Of a DNA stretch of 64,000 bases, positions 53,796 to 61,650 are shown piece after piece. A program made the translations under genes and the position numbers. The first letter of the stretch is position 1. Each line of letters starts with the position of its first letter. This DNA is from Gaoshiqia hydrogeniformans (GTDB lineage: Bacteria > Bacteroidota > Bacteroidia > Bacteroidales > Prolixibacteraceae): assembly GCF_049347105.1 (NCBI RefSeq), contig NZ_CP186334.1, positions 930,001 through 994,000 of the forward strand, given 5' to 3'. Under the pieces are notes generated by a model. It did no database searches, was not told where the DNA came from, and saw only the letters and a program-made list of their open reading frames with translations.

Positions 53796-56771
53796 ATGAA
53801 TGAGCAATATTATAAAAGCCTGGACGACCTGATTTTTGATGCGCGGCAGGCGACCAGCGGGGAAGCAGGCGACCGGAAGTCAATTCTTCAAATGAAACAG
53901 GAAGCAAAAGCCGAAGGCAGCTCCCGGCGCGATTTTCTAAAACTCTTTGGCTTTACCGTAGCATCGGCGGCCATCGCGGCCAGTTGTGAGCAGCCGGTTC
54001 AAAAAGCCATCCCCTTCCTGATCAGGCCCGAGAATATCATCCCCGGCAAGGCCAGTTATTTCGCTTCAACCTATTTTGACGGGATCGACTATGCCAGTAT
54101 CCTGGTGAAAGTTCGCGACGGACGCCCCATCAAAATTGAAGGCAACAACCTCTCGCCGGTCACGATGGGCGGAACAAATGCCCGCACACAAGCTTCGGTT
54201 CTGGACCTTTACGACAACAAAAGGCATAAACACCCCGTTTACGAAGGACAGGAAATCAGCTGGGAAGAAGCCGACGACAAAATCATCCTGCTTTTGGAGG
54301 ACATCAAAAACCGGGGCGGCAAAGTGGTGATTCTGAGTTCAACCATCATCAGCCCCTCGACCCGGGCCGCCATTGGTGAGTTTACCGAGGCGTATCCCGG
54401 CGCCGAACACATTCAGTATGACGTGATTTCGGCTGACGGTATGTTGAGGGCCAATAAGCAAACATTCGGAAAAGCCTTTATTCCTTCCTATAATTTCAGC
54501 AAAGCCGAACTGATTGTCAGTTTTGACGCCGATTTCCTCGGCACCTGGCTTTCTCCTGTCGAATTTACCAAACAGTATGTAAAAAACCGGAAACTGGATG
54601 CCGGACAAAAACAGATGTCGCGCCATATCCATTTCGAAGGCGGCATGTCATTAACCGGCTCCAATGCTGATGAACGCTATCAAATCAAGCCTTCGCAGGA
54701 AAAAATTATCATCGCCAACCTGTACCATGAACTAAAGAAACTGAATGGTTTGCCGGGTTTAGCCGTTCCTGCCCCACCGGTTGATGTGAAAGCCATTGCG
54801 TCCGAATTGTCGGAGAAAAAAGGCCGGTCATTGGTCGTAAGCGGAAGCAACGATGCCGAAACACAACTGCTGGTAAATGCCATCAACGGGTTACTGGAAA
54901 ATTACGGGAACGCCATCCGTACCGATGTGCACCTGAGATTACGGCAAGGCAGGGATGAAGATCTGGAACGGTTGGTCAACGAAATGCAAAACGGGCAAGT
55001 GGAAGGACTGATCCTGTATGATGTCAACCCGACTTACGATTATCCTGATGCCGAAAAATTTGTCAGCGCCCTGAAGAATGTCCGGCTAAAAATTGCCCTG
55101 CCCGTATTGGCTGAAGAAACTTCGGCCCATGTGCATTACATCTGCCCCGACCATCATTACCTGGAGGCCTGGAACGATGCCAAAATAAAATCGGGCAGTT
55201 ATTCGCTGGCTCAACCAACCATTCGCCCGATTTTTAAGACGCGCGCCGCGCAGGAAAGCTTGTTGAAATGGGCCGGAAAACCAACTGATTTCCATGCTTA
55301 TATCCGTAAATATTGGGAAGAAAATATCTATCCCCTTTCCACCGGCGAAGTTTCGTTTGACGACTTCTGGAATCAAAAGCTGCACGACGGGGTTTTTGAA
55401 AGCGGGGAAAAGGAGAAAGATTTGCAGCCATTTAGCGGCGAACGAACCGAGGGCACCTTGGCCGGGTTGACCTATCCGGCCGAAAACGATTCCGTCGAAC
55501 TGTCTTTCTACACCAACATCAGCGTGGGTACAGGCAAACATGCCAACAATCCCTGGTTGCAGGAACTGCCCGATCCGGTGACCAAAATTTGCTGGGACAA
55601 TTACGCTGCCGTATCGCCCAAACTGGCAAAGGAAATGGGTTTGAAAGATGAGCAGTTGATCATGATCAACGACGTTGGACCAATCCCGGTAGTCGTCCAA
55701 CCCGGACAGGAATATAAAACCGTTTCGCTTGCCCTGGGTTATGGCCGGCCCAACATGGGGATCCCGTCGGGAACCGTTGGGAAAAATGCCTTTCCGCTGG
55801 TTCAGACACAAAACGGCGCCAGACAAAATTGGCTGCCCGATGTGAAAATTGAAAAAGTACCCGGCAACTATCCGCTGGCCCGAACACAATCGCATCATTC
55901 CATGGAAGGACGAAACCTGGTCAGGGAAACCTCGCTGGAAGCATACGTGGCCAACCCGGCTTCGGGGAATGAACAACGAGAAGAATTAAAAGCTCATCTG
56001 AAATCGTTGTACGAACAGCGGACATTTGACGGGTTTCACTGGGGAATGGCCATCGATTTAAATTCGTGTACCGGATGTAACGCCTGCGTGGTAGCTTGTT
56101 CTGCCGAAAATAACGTTCCGGTTGTCGGCAAAGAACAGGTGATTAAAGCCCGCGAAATGCACTGGATACGGATTGACCGTTACTACAAAGGCGATCCGGA
56201 CCATCCGGAACTGGTACGCCAACCCGTGATGTGCCAGCATTGCGACAATGCTCCCTGCGAGAATGTTTGCCCGGTAGCTGCCACCACCCACAGCAACGAA
56301 GGGGTGAACCAAATGATTTATAACCGCTGTATCGGAACACGTTATTGCAACAACAACTGCCCGTATAAAGTCCGGCGATTCAATTTCTACGATTATACAG
56401 GCGCCGACGCCATGCCGGGGAATAAAAAAGATCCGGCTGAAATGACAACCGATCTGCGCCGCCTGGTGCTGAACCCGGATGTAACTGTTCGTGCCAAAGG
56501 GGTCATCGAAAAATGCTCTTTCTGTATTCAGCGGATTCAGGAGCGGAAACTGACGGCTAAAACGGAAAACCGCAAGCTGCAGGACGGCGAAGTGGTCCCC
56601 GCCTGCGCGCAGGCCTGCCCGGCCGATGCCATTGTTTTTGGCGATTTGAACAACAAGGAAAGCAAGATATCGAAATTCTTCGCCGACGAACGGAACTATC
56701 ATCTGCTCGAAGAATTACACACCTTGCCATCGGTAGGCTACCTGACCAGGGTGAAAAACAAAAGCGTATAA
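53796..56771 (+). CDS. actB: Alternative complex III iron-sulfur/molybdopterin-like subunit ActB
   Basis: A 991-aa fusion. The Tat motif SRRDFLK (Arg44, Arg45) and a possible lipoprotein Cys64 (AASCEQ) lie at the N-terminus. A long molybdopterin-oxidoreductase-like domain (about 75-690), known in this family to have lost the cofactor, is followed by a ferredoxin-like domain from Cys758. That domain has CTGCNACVVAC, CQHCDNAPCENVCPV, CIGTRYCNNNCPY and CSFCIQ/CAQACP clusters for three [4Fe-4S] and one [3Fe-4S] centre. It carries electrons from the quinol site in ActC toward the ActA hemes. Confidence 0.93.
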   Translation: MNEQYYKSLDDLIFDARQATSGEAGDRKSILQMKQEAKAEGSSRRDFLKLFGFTVASAAIAASCEQPVQKAIPFLIRPENIIPGKASYFASTYFDGIDYASILVKVRDGRPIKIEGNNLSPVTMGGTNARTQASVLDLYDNKRHKHPVYEGQEISWEEADDKIILLLEDIKNRGGKVVILSSTIISPSTRAAIGEFTEAYPGAEHIQYDVISADGMLRANKQTFGKAFIPSYNFSKAELIVSFDADFLGTWLSPVEFTKQYVKNRKLDAGQKQMSRHIHFEGGMSLTGSNADERYQIKPSQEKIIIANLYHELKKLNGLPGLAVPAPPVDVKAIASELSEKKGRSLVVSGSNDAETQLLVNAINGLLENYGNAIRTDVHLRLRQGRDEDLERLVNEMQNGQVEGLILYDVNPTYDYPDAEKFVSALKNVRLKIALPVLAEETSAHVHYICPDHHYLEAWNDAKIKSGSYSLAQPTIRPIFKTRAAQESLLKWAGKPTDFHAYIRKYWEENIYPLSTGEVSFDDFWNQKLHDGVFESGEKEKDLQPFSGERTEGTLAGLTYPAENDSVELSFYTNISVGTGKHANNPWLQELPDPVTKICWDNYAAVSPKLAKEMGLKDEQLIMINDVGPIPVVVQPGQEYKTVSLALGYGRPNMGIPSGTVGKNAFPLVQTQNGARQNWLPDVKIEKVPGNYPLARTQSHHSMEGRNLVRETSLEAYVANPASGNEQREELKAHLKSLYEQRTFDGFHWGMAIDLNSCTGCNACVVACSAENNVPVVGKEQVIKAREMHWIRIDRYYKGDPDHPELVRQPVMCQHCDNAPCENVCPVAATTHSNEGVNQMIYNRCIGTRYCNNNCPYKVRRFNFYDYTGADAMPGNKKDPAEMTTDLRRLVLNPDVTVRAKGVIEKCSFCIQRIQERKLTAKTENRKLQDGEVVPACAQACPADAIVFGDLNNKESKISKFFADERNYHLLEELHTLPSVGYLTRVKNKSV

Positions 56772-56787
56772 CTAAATCGAATAAGGA

Positions 56788-58158
56788 ATGTACACATCTC
56801 CGCTCAGAGAACCCTTAATCCGGGGAAATAAAAACTACAAACAGGTGACCGACGATATTTTGTCACCCATGGCCGGACAACCTTCCAAATACTGGTATAT
56901 CGGAATAACCCTGGCCGGACTGGCAGCCCTGTTTGGCGCCTGGGCCACTTACCGGACCGTTTTTTACGGGATCGGCGAATGGGGCCTGAACAAAACCATT
57001 GGCTGGGGATGGGGAATCACCAACTTTGTTTGGTGGGTCGGTATCGGCCATGCCGGAACGTTTATCTCGGCCATTCTCCTGCTCTTTCGCCAGCAGTGGC
57101 GGACCAGCATTAACCGCTCGGCCGAAGCTATGACCTTAATTGCCGTGATGTGCGCCGGTTTTTTTCCCTTAATCCACATGGGGAGGTTGTTGCTGGGGTT
57201 TTTCATTTTCCCCTATCCAAACACCCGCGATGTGTGGGTAAACTTTAACTCCCCGCTGCTGTGGGACGTTTTCGCCATCTCCACCTATTTCTTCGTTTCC
57301 CTGATTTTTTGGTACGTCGGGCTGATTCCCGATCTGGGCACCGTACGCGACCGGGCTAAAACAAAGATTCGGAAGGTGATTTATGGTTTTTTAAGCTTTG
57401 GATGGACCGGCTCGGCCAGACATTGGTCGCGGCACGAAACCGTCAGTTTAATCCTCGCCGGACTGGCCGCCCCGCTGGTATTGTCGGTTCACACCATTGT
57501 GAGTTTCGACTTTGCCACTTCGGTGATACCGGGCTGGCACACCACCATTTTTCCACCTTATTTTGTTTCGGGCGCAATTTTTTCAGGTTTTGCCATGGTG
57601 CTCACGCTGTTGATTGTGGCACGGAAAGCCCTAAACCTGGAAGATTATATCACGGTGAACCACATTGAATCGATGAACAAGATTATCATCTTAACCGGTT
57701 CGATCGTGGGCATCGCCTACCTGACCGAGTTTTTCATTGCCTGGTATTCGGGCGTTGAATTTGAAACCTACGCATTCTTCAACCGCGCTTTCGGCCCTTA
57801 TGCCTGGGCTTACTGGATCATGATGACCTGTAATGTGATCACCCCTCAGCTATTCTGGTTCAGAAAGCTGAGACGCAACGTGATCTTCACTTTCGTCATT
57901 TCCATCTTTGTCAACATCGGGATGTGGTTCGAACGTTTTGTGATCGTCGTCACCTCGTTACACCGCGATTTCCTTCCCTCGAGCTGGACTATGTACAAAC
58001 CAACCATTGTTGAAGTTGGGTTGTATGTTGGTACATTGGGACTGTTTTTCACGTTATTCCTGCTGTTTATCCGGGTATTCCCGGTGATCGCCGTATCGGA
58101 AATAAAAAGTGTTTTAAAATCTTCGGGCGAAAAACAAAAACTGAACAACCATGAATAA
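56788..58158 (+). CDS. actC: Alternative complex III quinone-binding membrane subunit ActC (NrfD-like)
   Basis: A 456-aa membrane protein with about ten TM helices of the NrfD/PsrC fold. Recognisable segments are WWVGIGHAGTFISAILLLFRQQWRTSINRSAEAMTL, FPLIHMGRLLLGFFIFPYPN, RHWSRHETVSLILAGLAAPLVLSVHTIVSFDFATSVIPGWHTTIFPPYFVSGAIFSG and TEFFIAWYSGVEFE. It holds the quinol oxidation site. It is 16 bp after actB and overlaps the actD start by 8 bp. Confidence 0.95.
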   Translation: MYTSPLREPLIRGNKNYKQVTDDILSPMAGQPSKYWYIGITLAGLAALFGAWATYRTVFYGIGEWGLNKTIGWGWGITNFVWWVGIGHAGTFISAILLLFRQQWRTSINRSAEAMTLIAVMCAGFFPLIHMGRLLLGFFIFPYPNTRDVWVNFNSPLLWDVFAISTYFFVSLIFWYVGLIPDLGTVRDRAKTKIRKVIYGFLSFGWTGSARHWSRHETVSLILAGLAAPLVLSVHTIVSFDFATSVIPGWHTTIFPPYFVSGAIFSGFAMVLTLLIVARKALNLEDYITVNHIESMNKIIILTGSIVGIAYLTEFFIAWYSGVEFETYAFFNRAFGPYAWAYWIMMTCNVITPQLFWFRKLRRNVIFTFVISIFVNIGMWFERFVIVVTSLHRDFLPSSWTMYKPTIVEVGLYVGTLGLFFTLFLLFIRVFPVIAVSEIKSVLKSSGEKQKLNNHE

Positions 58159-58669
58159 ATATATCACCGCATATTACCTCGACGAGGAAGAATTACTAAA
58201 AGGTATCAGACAACTGAAATCCAATGAATTGCAAATTATCGACGTACTGACGCCCTTTCCGGTACATGGTATTGACAAGGTGCTGGAGATCCGGCGGTCG
58301 CGTTTGACGCGGGTGGCTTTTTGGGCGGGCGCAGTCGGCGCAATCGCCGGATTTGGCTTCCAGACCTGGATTTTCACATCGGCATACCCGCTCAACTTTG
58401 GAGGGAAACCTTTCTTCTCGGTCCCGTCATTTATTCCGGTCACCTTTGAACTAACTGTACTTTTTGCAGCCTTTGCGATGGTTATTGCCTTTTTGGTAAC
58501 CAATAAGCTGGGGCCGGGGGCCAAACCAACGCTTCATGACGAACGATGCACCGACGACCGGTTCCTGGTGGTGGTAAAAGTAGACGATAACAGTCCCGAA
58601 GAACGTATCAGAGAAATTGAATCGGCGCTTGCCGAAGCCGGCGCAGAGGGAATCACCTTAAAAGCATAA
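58151..58669 (+). CDS. actD: Alternative complex III subunit ActD (DUF3341)
   Basis: A 172-aa membrane subunit with two TM helices (about 57-80 and 98-117) joined by the short loop TSAYPLNFGGKPFFSVPSFIPVTFEL, and soluble ends typical of DUF3341. It overlaps actC by 8 bp and is 7 bp before actF. Its role is structural. Confidence 0.93.
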   Translation: MNKYITAYYLDEEELLKGIRQLKSNELQIIDVLTPFPVHGIDKVLEIRRSRLTRVAFWAGAVGAIAGFGFQTWIFTSAYPLNFGGKPFFSVPSFIPVTFELTVLFAAFAMVIAFLVTNKLGPGAKPTLHDERCTDDRFLVVVKVDDNSPEERIREIESALAEAGAEGITLKA

Positions 58670-58676
58670 AACTGTC

Positions 58677-59855
58677 ATGGAAAATCATACATTCAAACTG
58701 ACCAAAAAGTTTTCCACCATCGCGGTTGCCATGATCGCAATCGGACTGATTACACTTGGCATCAGCCTTGTTTCGGGGACAGGCGGCGAACGTCTTGCTG
58801 CCAACCTGCTGCTGAATACCTATTATTTCCTGGCCATCGGACTGATCGGTTTATTTATCGTGGCTGCGCATACCATTGCCGAATCAGGCTGGCATACCAG
58901 TATTCAGCGGATCGGCGAAGCTATGAGCACTTTTATTCCGGTCGCAGGATTGCTTCTGCTTTTGCTTTTCGTGTTCGGTGGAGTACATCTTCTCTATGAA
59001 TGGACTCATGAAGACCATCTGGATGAAATTTTACTAAAGAAAGTGGCTTATCTGAATGTGCCATTCTTTTATGGCCGTTTCCTGGTCTATTTTTTCGTCT
59101 GGATTTCATTGGCCTATTTCATCCGGAAAAATTCAGTTCAGTTAGACTTGCACGGCGATTTAAAATACTACCGGAAGATGAGGATCCTCTCCGCAATCTT
59201 TGTTGTTGCCCTGGCCGTTACCAGTGTGACTTCTGCCTGGGACTGGCTGATGTCGATCGATGCGCACTGGTTTAGTACGCTGTATGGCTGGTATGTTTTT
59301 TCAAGTATGCTGGCAAGCGGTACCGCCGTTTTAATTGTCATCCTGTTTATATTGCAACGGATGGGCTACATGAATCACATCAACCGGGAGCATATTCACG
59401 ATCTCGGGAAATACCTGTTTGGTTTCAGCATCTTCTGGACCTACCTGTGGTTTTCTCAGTACATGCTGATCTGGTATGCCAACATTCCTGAAGAAACCAT
59501 TTATTTCTACGAAAGACACAAACACTTCAGCGATGTTTTCTATATCAATTTAATCCTGAATTTCATCATCCCGTTTTTTGCATTGATGACCCGAAATTCA
59601 AAACGCGGTTCGCTGATCCTATTACCGGTTGCGGTCATTGTTTTTATCGGACACTGGCTCGATCTGTACCAATTGATCATGCCGGGAGCCGTTGGCGGCG
59701 AAAAAGCCGGGATTGGATTGCCTGAGATTGGTTTAACAATCGGATATGCCGGTCTGTTCCTGCTGGTCGTTTTCCGTTCGTTGACAAAAGCTCCGTTGGT
59801 ACCCGCCAGGCATCCGTTTTATAAAGAAAGTCTTGAATATCACACTCAGTATTGA
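58677..59855 (+). CDS. actF: Alternative complex III second quinone-like membrane subunit ActF
   Basis: A 392-aa NrfD-related membrane protein with about ten TM helices, including GWHTSIQRIGEAMSTFIPVAGLLLLLLFVFG, FYGRFLVYFFVWISLAYFIRKNS, TSVTSAWDWLMSIDAHWFSTLYGWYVFSSMLASG and FSIFWTYLWFSQYMLIWYANIPEE. It has the usual ActF sequence pattern. In the flavobacterial and Rhodothermus act order this gene follows actE; here it precedes it. Confidence 0.92.
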   Translation: MENHTFKLTKKFSTIAVAMIAIGLITLGISLVSGTGGERLAANLLLNTYYFLAIGLIGLFIVAAHTIAESGWHTSIQRIGEAMSTFIPVAGLLLLLLFVFGGVHLLYEWTHEDHLDEILLKKVAYLNVPFFYGRFLVYFFVWISLAYFIRKNSVQLDLHGDLKYYRKMRILSAIFVVALAVTSVTSAWDWLMSIDAHWFSTLYGWYVFSSMLASGTAVLIVILFILQRMGYMNHINREHIHDLGKYLFGFSIFWTYLWFSQYMLIWYANIPEETIYFYERHKHFSDVFYINLILNFIIPFFALMTRNSKRGSLILLPVAVIVFIGHWLDLYQLIMPGAVGGEKAGIGLPEIGLTIGYAGLFLLVVFRSLTKAPLVPARHPFYKESLEYHTQY

Positions 59856-59859
59856 TGTT

Positions 59860-59902
59860 GGTCATTGGTTATTGGTTATTGGAATTTGAAATTTGAAACT
59901 CT
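59860..59902 (+). repeat. Interspersed repeat between actF and actE
   Basis: GGTCATTGGTTATTGGTTATTGG followed by a GAATTTGAAATTTGAAACTCT-type word. TTGAAATTTGAAACTCT (59886-59902) is identical to 20414-20430, and the GTCATTGG-type word is the complement of the CAATGACC words at 20298-20320. It fills almost the whole 53-bp actF-actE spacer and ends 6 bp before the actE ATG. The description splits the longest word for brevity. Confidence 0.8.
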
Positions 59903-59908
59903 TTATAA

Positions 59909-60466
59909 ATGAAACGATACTTGTTTATCCTTTTGGTGATTTTGACGGCATCTTGTACCAAAGACAAGAACCGCCCCGGTTACACCTATTTTCCCGACAT
60001 GGCTTACTCGCCTGCTTATAAAACCTACTCCGTGAATCCTGTTTTCGAAGACGGAAGCACCATGCGCCTGCCTGCCGAAGGGACAATTCCACGGGGATTC
60101 AAACCTTATGCCTACGAGCCAGGCTCGCTGGAAGAACAGGAAAGGGCCGGAAAAGAGATCAGGAACCCGCTTGAACTGACCCCCGAAGTTTTGACGGAAG
60201 GAAAAAGGCAGTACGAAATATTTTGTATGAGTTGCCACGGAGAAACAGGCGATGGGAACGGGCATTTGTTTACCAGCCGGATGTTTCTGGCCAAGCCGCG
60301 TTCGTTGGTCGACGATTACCTGAAAGAAAAACCCGACGGCGAAATTTTTCATGTCATCACACTCGGGTCTGCTTCGAGGCTTATGGGCCCGCATGGCGGG
60401 CAAATTCCCCCCGAAAACCGGTGGAAGATTGTGCATTATGTCAGAGAACTGGCAAAAAACAACTAA
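59909..60466 (+). CDS. actE: Alternative complex III monoheme cytochrome c lipoprotein ActE
   Basis: A 185-aa lipoprotein (ILTASCTKD, Cys16) with one heme motif, CMSCHG (Cys106-His110), and a probable distal Met in SRLMGPHGG (about residue 159). The N-terminal part (FPDMAYSPAYKTYS, LPAEGTIPRGFKPYAY) is the ActE-specific segment. It carries electrons from ActA toward downstream acceptors. It is separated from actF by the repeat element and is last in the operon; no cox genes follow in the window. Confidence 0.92.
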   Translation: MKRYLFILLVILTASCTKDKNRPGYTYFPDMAYSPAYKTYSVNPVFEDGSTMRLPAEGTIPRGFKPYAYEPGSLEEQERAGKEIRNPLELTPEVLTEGKRQYEIFCMSCHGETGDGNGHLFTSRMFLAKPRSLVDDYLKEKPDGEIFHVITLGSASRLMGPHGGQIPPENRWKIVHYVRELAKNN

Positions 60467-60486
60467 ACCCTTTTTATTTTTAACCC

Positions 60487-60960
60487 TTGAAAATCAGAAG
60501 AAATACCATAGCACGCGTTCAGTATACCGTTACCAATGCAGCGAACGGAATGATTTTGCAGGATGTTTCGGGTGAACAACTGCAAGAGTTCCTCTTTGGA
60601 TACCAGTTGCTCCTGGATATCTTTGAACGTAAGCTGCTGGGGTTGTCGCCCGGCGATTCTTTCCATTTTCATGCCACACGCGATGAAGCCTACGGCCCGG
60701 TTGATCCCAAAGCTATTGTGGATTTGCCTGTCTCAACTTTCGCCGACGAAGACGGCCGGATTGATGAGGAAGCGCTTCAGGTTGGAAACGTCTTCCCAAT
60801 GGGCGACCGGCAGGGCAATCAGCTTTACGGCAAAATCATCCGGATCGAAAACGATCAGGTCATCATGGATTTTAATCACCCGATGGCGGGGAAAGACCTC
60901 TTATTTTCGGGAAAAATCATCGCGGTGAGAGAAGCTCTTCCCGAAGAACTGCCGGAATAA
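60487..60960 (+). CDS. FKBP-type peptidyl-prolyl cis-trans isomerase, SlyD-like
   Basis: A 157-aa cytosolic PPIase/chaperone. The FKBP core (VQYTVTNAANGMILQD, and the GDSFHFHATRDEAYGPVDPKAIVDLPVSTF block) is split by the insert-in-flap domain (EALQVGNVFPMGDRQGNQLYGKIIRIENDQVIMDFNHPMAGKDLLFSGKII). The start codon appears to be TTG at 60487, because no ATG lies before the conserved strand. It lies 20 bp downstream of actE. Confidence 0.85.
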   Translation: MKIRRNTIARVQYTVTNAANGMILQDVSGEQLQEFLFGYQLLLDIFERKLLGLSPGDSFHFHATRDEAYGPVDPKAIVDLPVSTFADEDGRIDEEALQVGNVFPMGDRQGNQLYGKIIRIENDQVIMDFNHPMAGKDLLFSGKIIAVREALPEELPE

Positions 60961-60995
60961 GCCCTCCAGTATATGATCAAATTTTTGTCCCGGAA

Positions 60996-61373
60996 CTATT
61001 GTTTGATCTTTTTTCGTTGATTAATACTTACGGCTTTCATGTCCTTTTCATCCTCCTGAAGTTCAATGATCAGTTGTTCCGAAAAGTCCTCAATCTCGTC
61101 CAAATGAACCGTCAGGCTCCGATAACCGTCAAAACTAATGACCAACTCTTTATTCAGATCAGGCAAATTCCACATCCTGAACTCGCCGTCGATATTGGTA
61201 ATTGTTCCAATACTGCGGCTGTCATCGGCATATAAAATACATACGCCGGAAAGCGGTTTTAATGTTTCCTTATCAATCACTTTCCCGCTGATATTCTTGG
61301 TCACTACCTTGCCTGCCAGCGCCGGGGTAAACGGGAGAAGCAATACGCTTAAAAAAAGTACGATGATCCTCAT
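60996..61373 (-). CDS. Small secreted carboxypeptidase-regulatory-like (beta-sandwich) protein
   Basis: A 125-aa exported protein (signal peptide residues 1-20, ending FTPALAG; the ATG at 61373 was chosen over a 7-codon extension). The body is one CarboxypepD_reg-like domain: KNISGKVIDKETLKPLSGVCILYADDSRSIGTITNIDGEFRMWNLPDLNKELVISFDGY. It has a charged Lys-rich tail. A stand-alone copy of the domain used in SusC N-termini; the function is unknown. Convergent with the FKBP gene. Confidence 0.75.
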   Translation of the reverse strand: MRIIVLFLSVLLLPFTPALAGKVVTKNISGKVIDKETLKPLSGVCILYADDSRSIGTITNIDGEFRMWNLPDLNKELVISFDGYRSLTVHLDEIEDFSEQLIIELQEDEKDMKAVSINQRKKIKQ

Positions 61374-61650
61374 AGCTGTTCTGTTTTCTACCATGATAGA
61401 CAGATTATACCGGAAAATAGTTGCGTTTTACATGTTAAATTATTGTTAGCAAGAAGAACGGGTGCAATATTTTTGTACCATTGTAAAAATTGGCAGCTTT
61501 TCATTCTTTTTTTGCTGCTCAATTGTTTTTTTTAGAAGTAATCCGGACCGATTTTTCTATCCGCGAGATGATTTCGAAAACGAGGGAAAAGCCTGCCGGT
61601 TCACCCTGAAATTATTCCGGGCTTTATCCGGAAGAAAAAGTTTATCATGT

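Noticed and set aside
54339..54632. Antisense frames inside actB, susC and the RND permease (several of 100-300 codons)
   Set aside because: Long antisense frames are common opposite GC-biased coding sequence, and none shows domains, signals or start sites.
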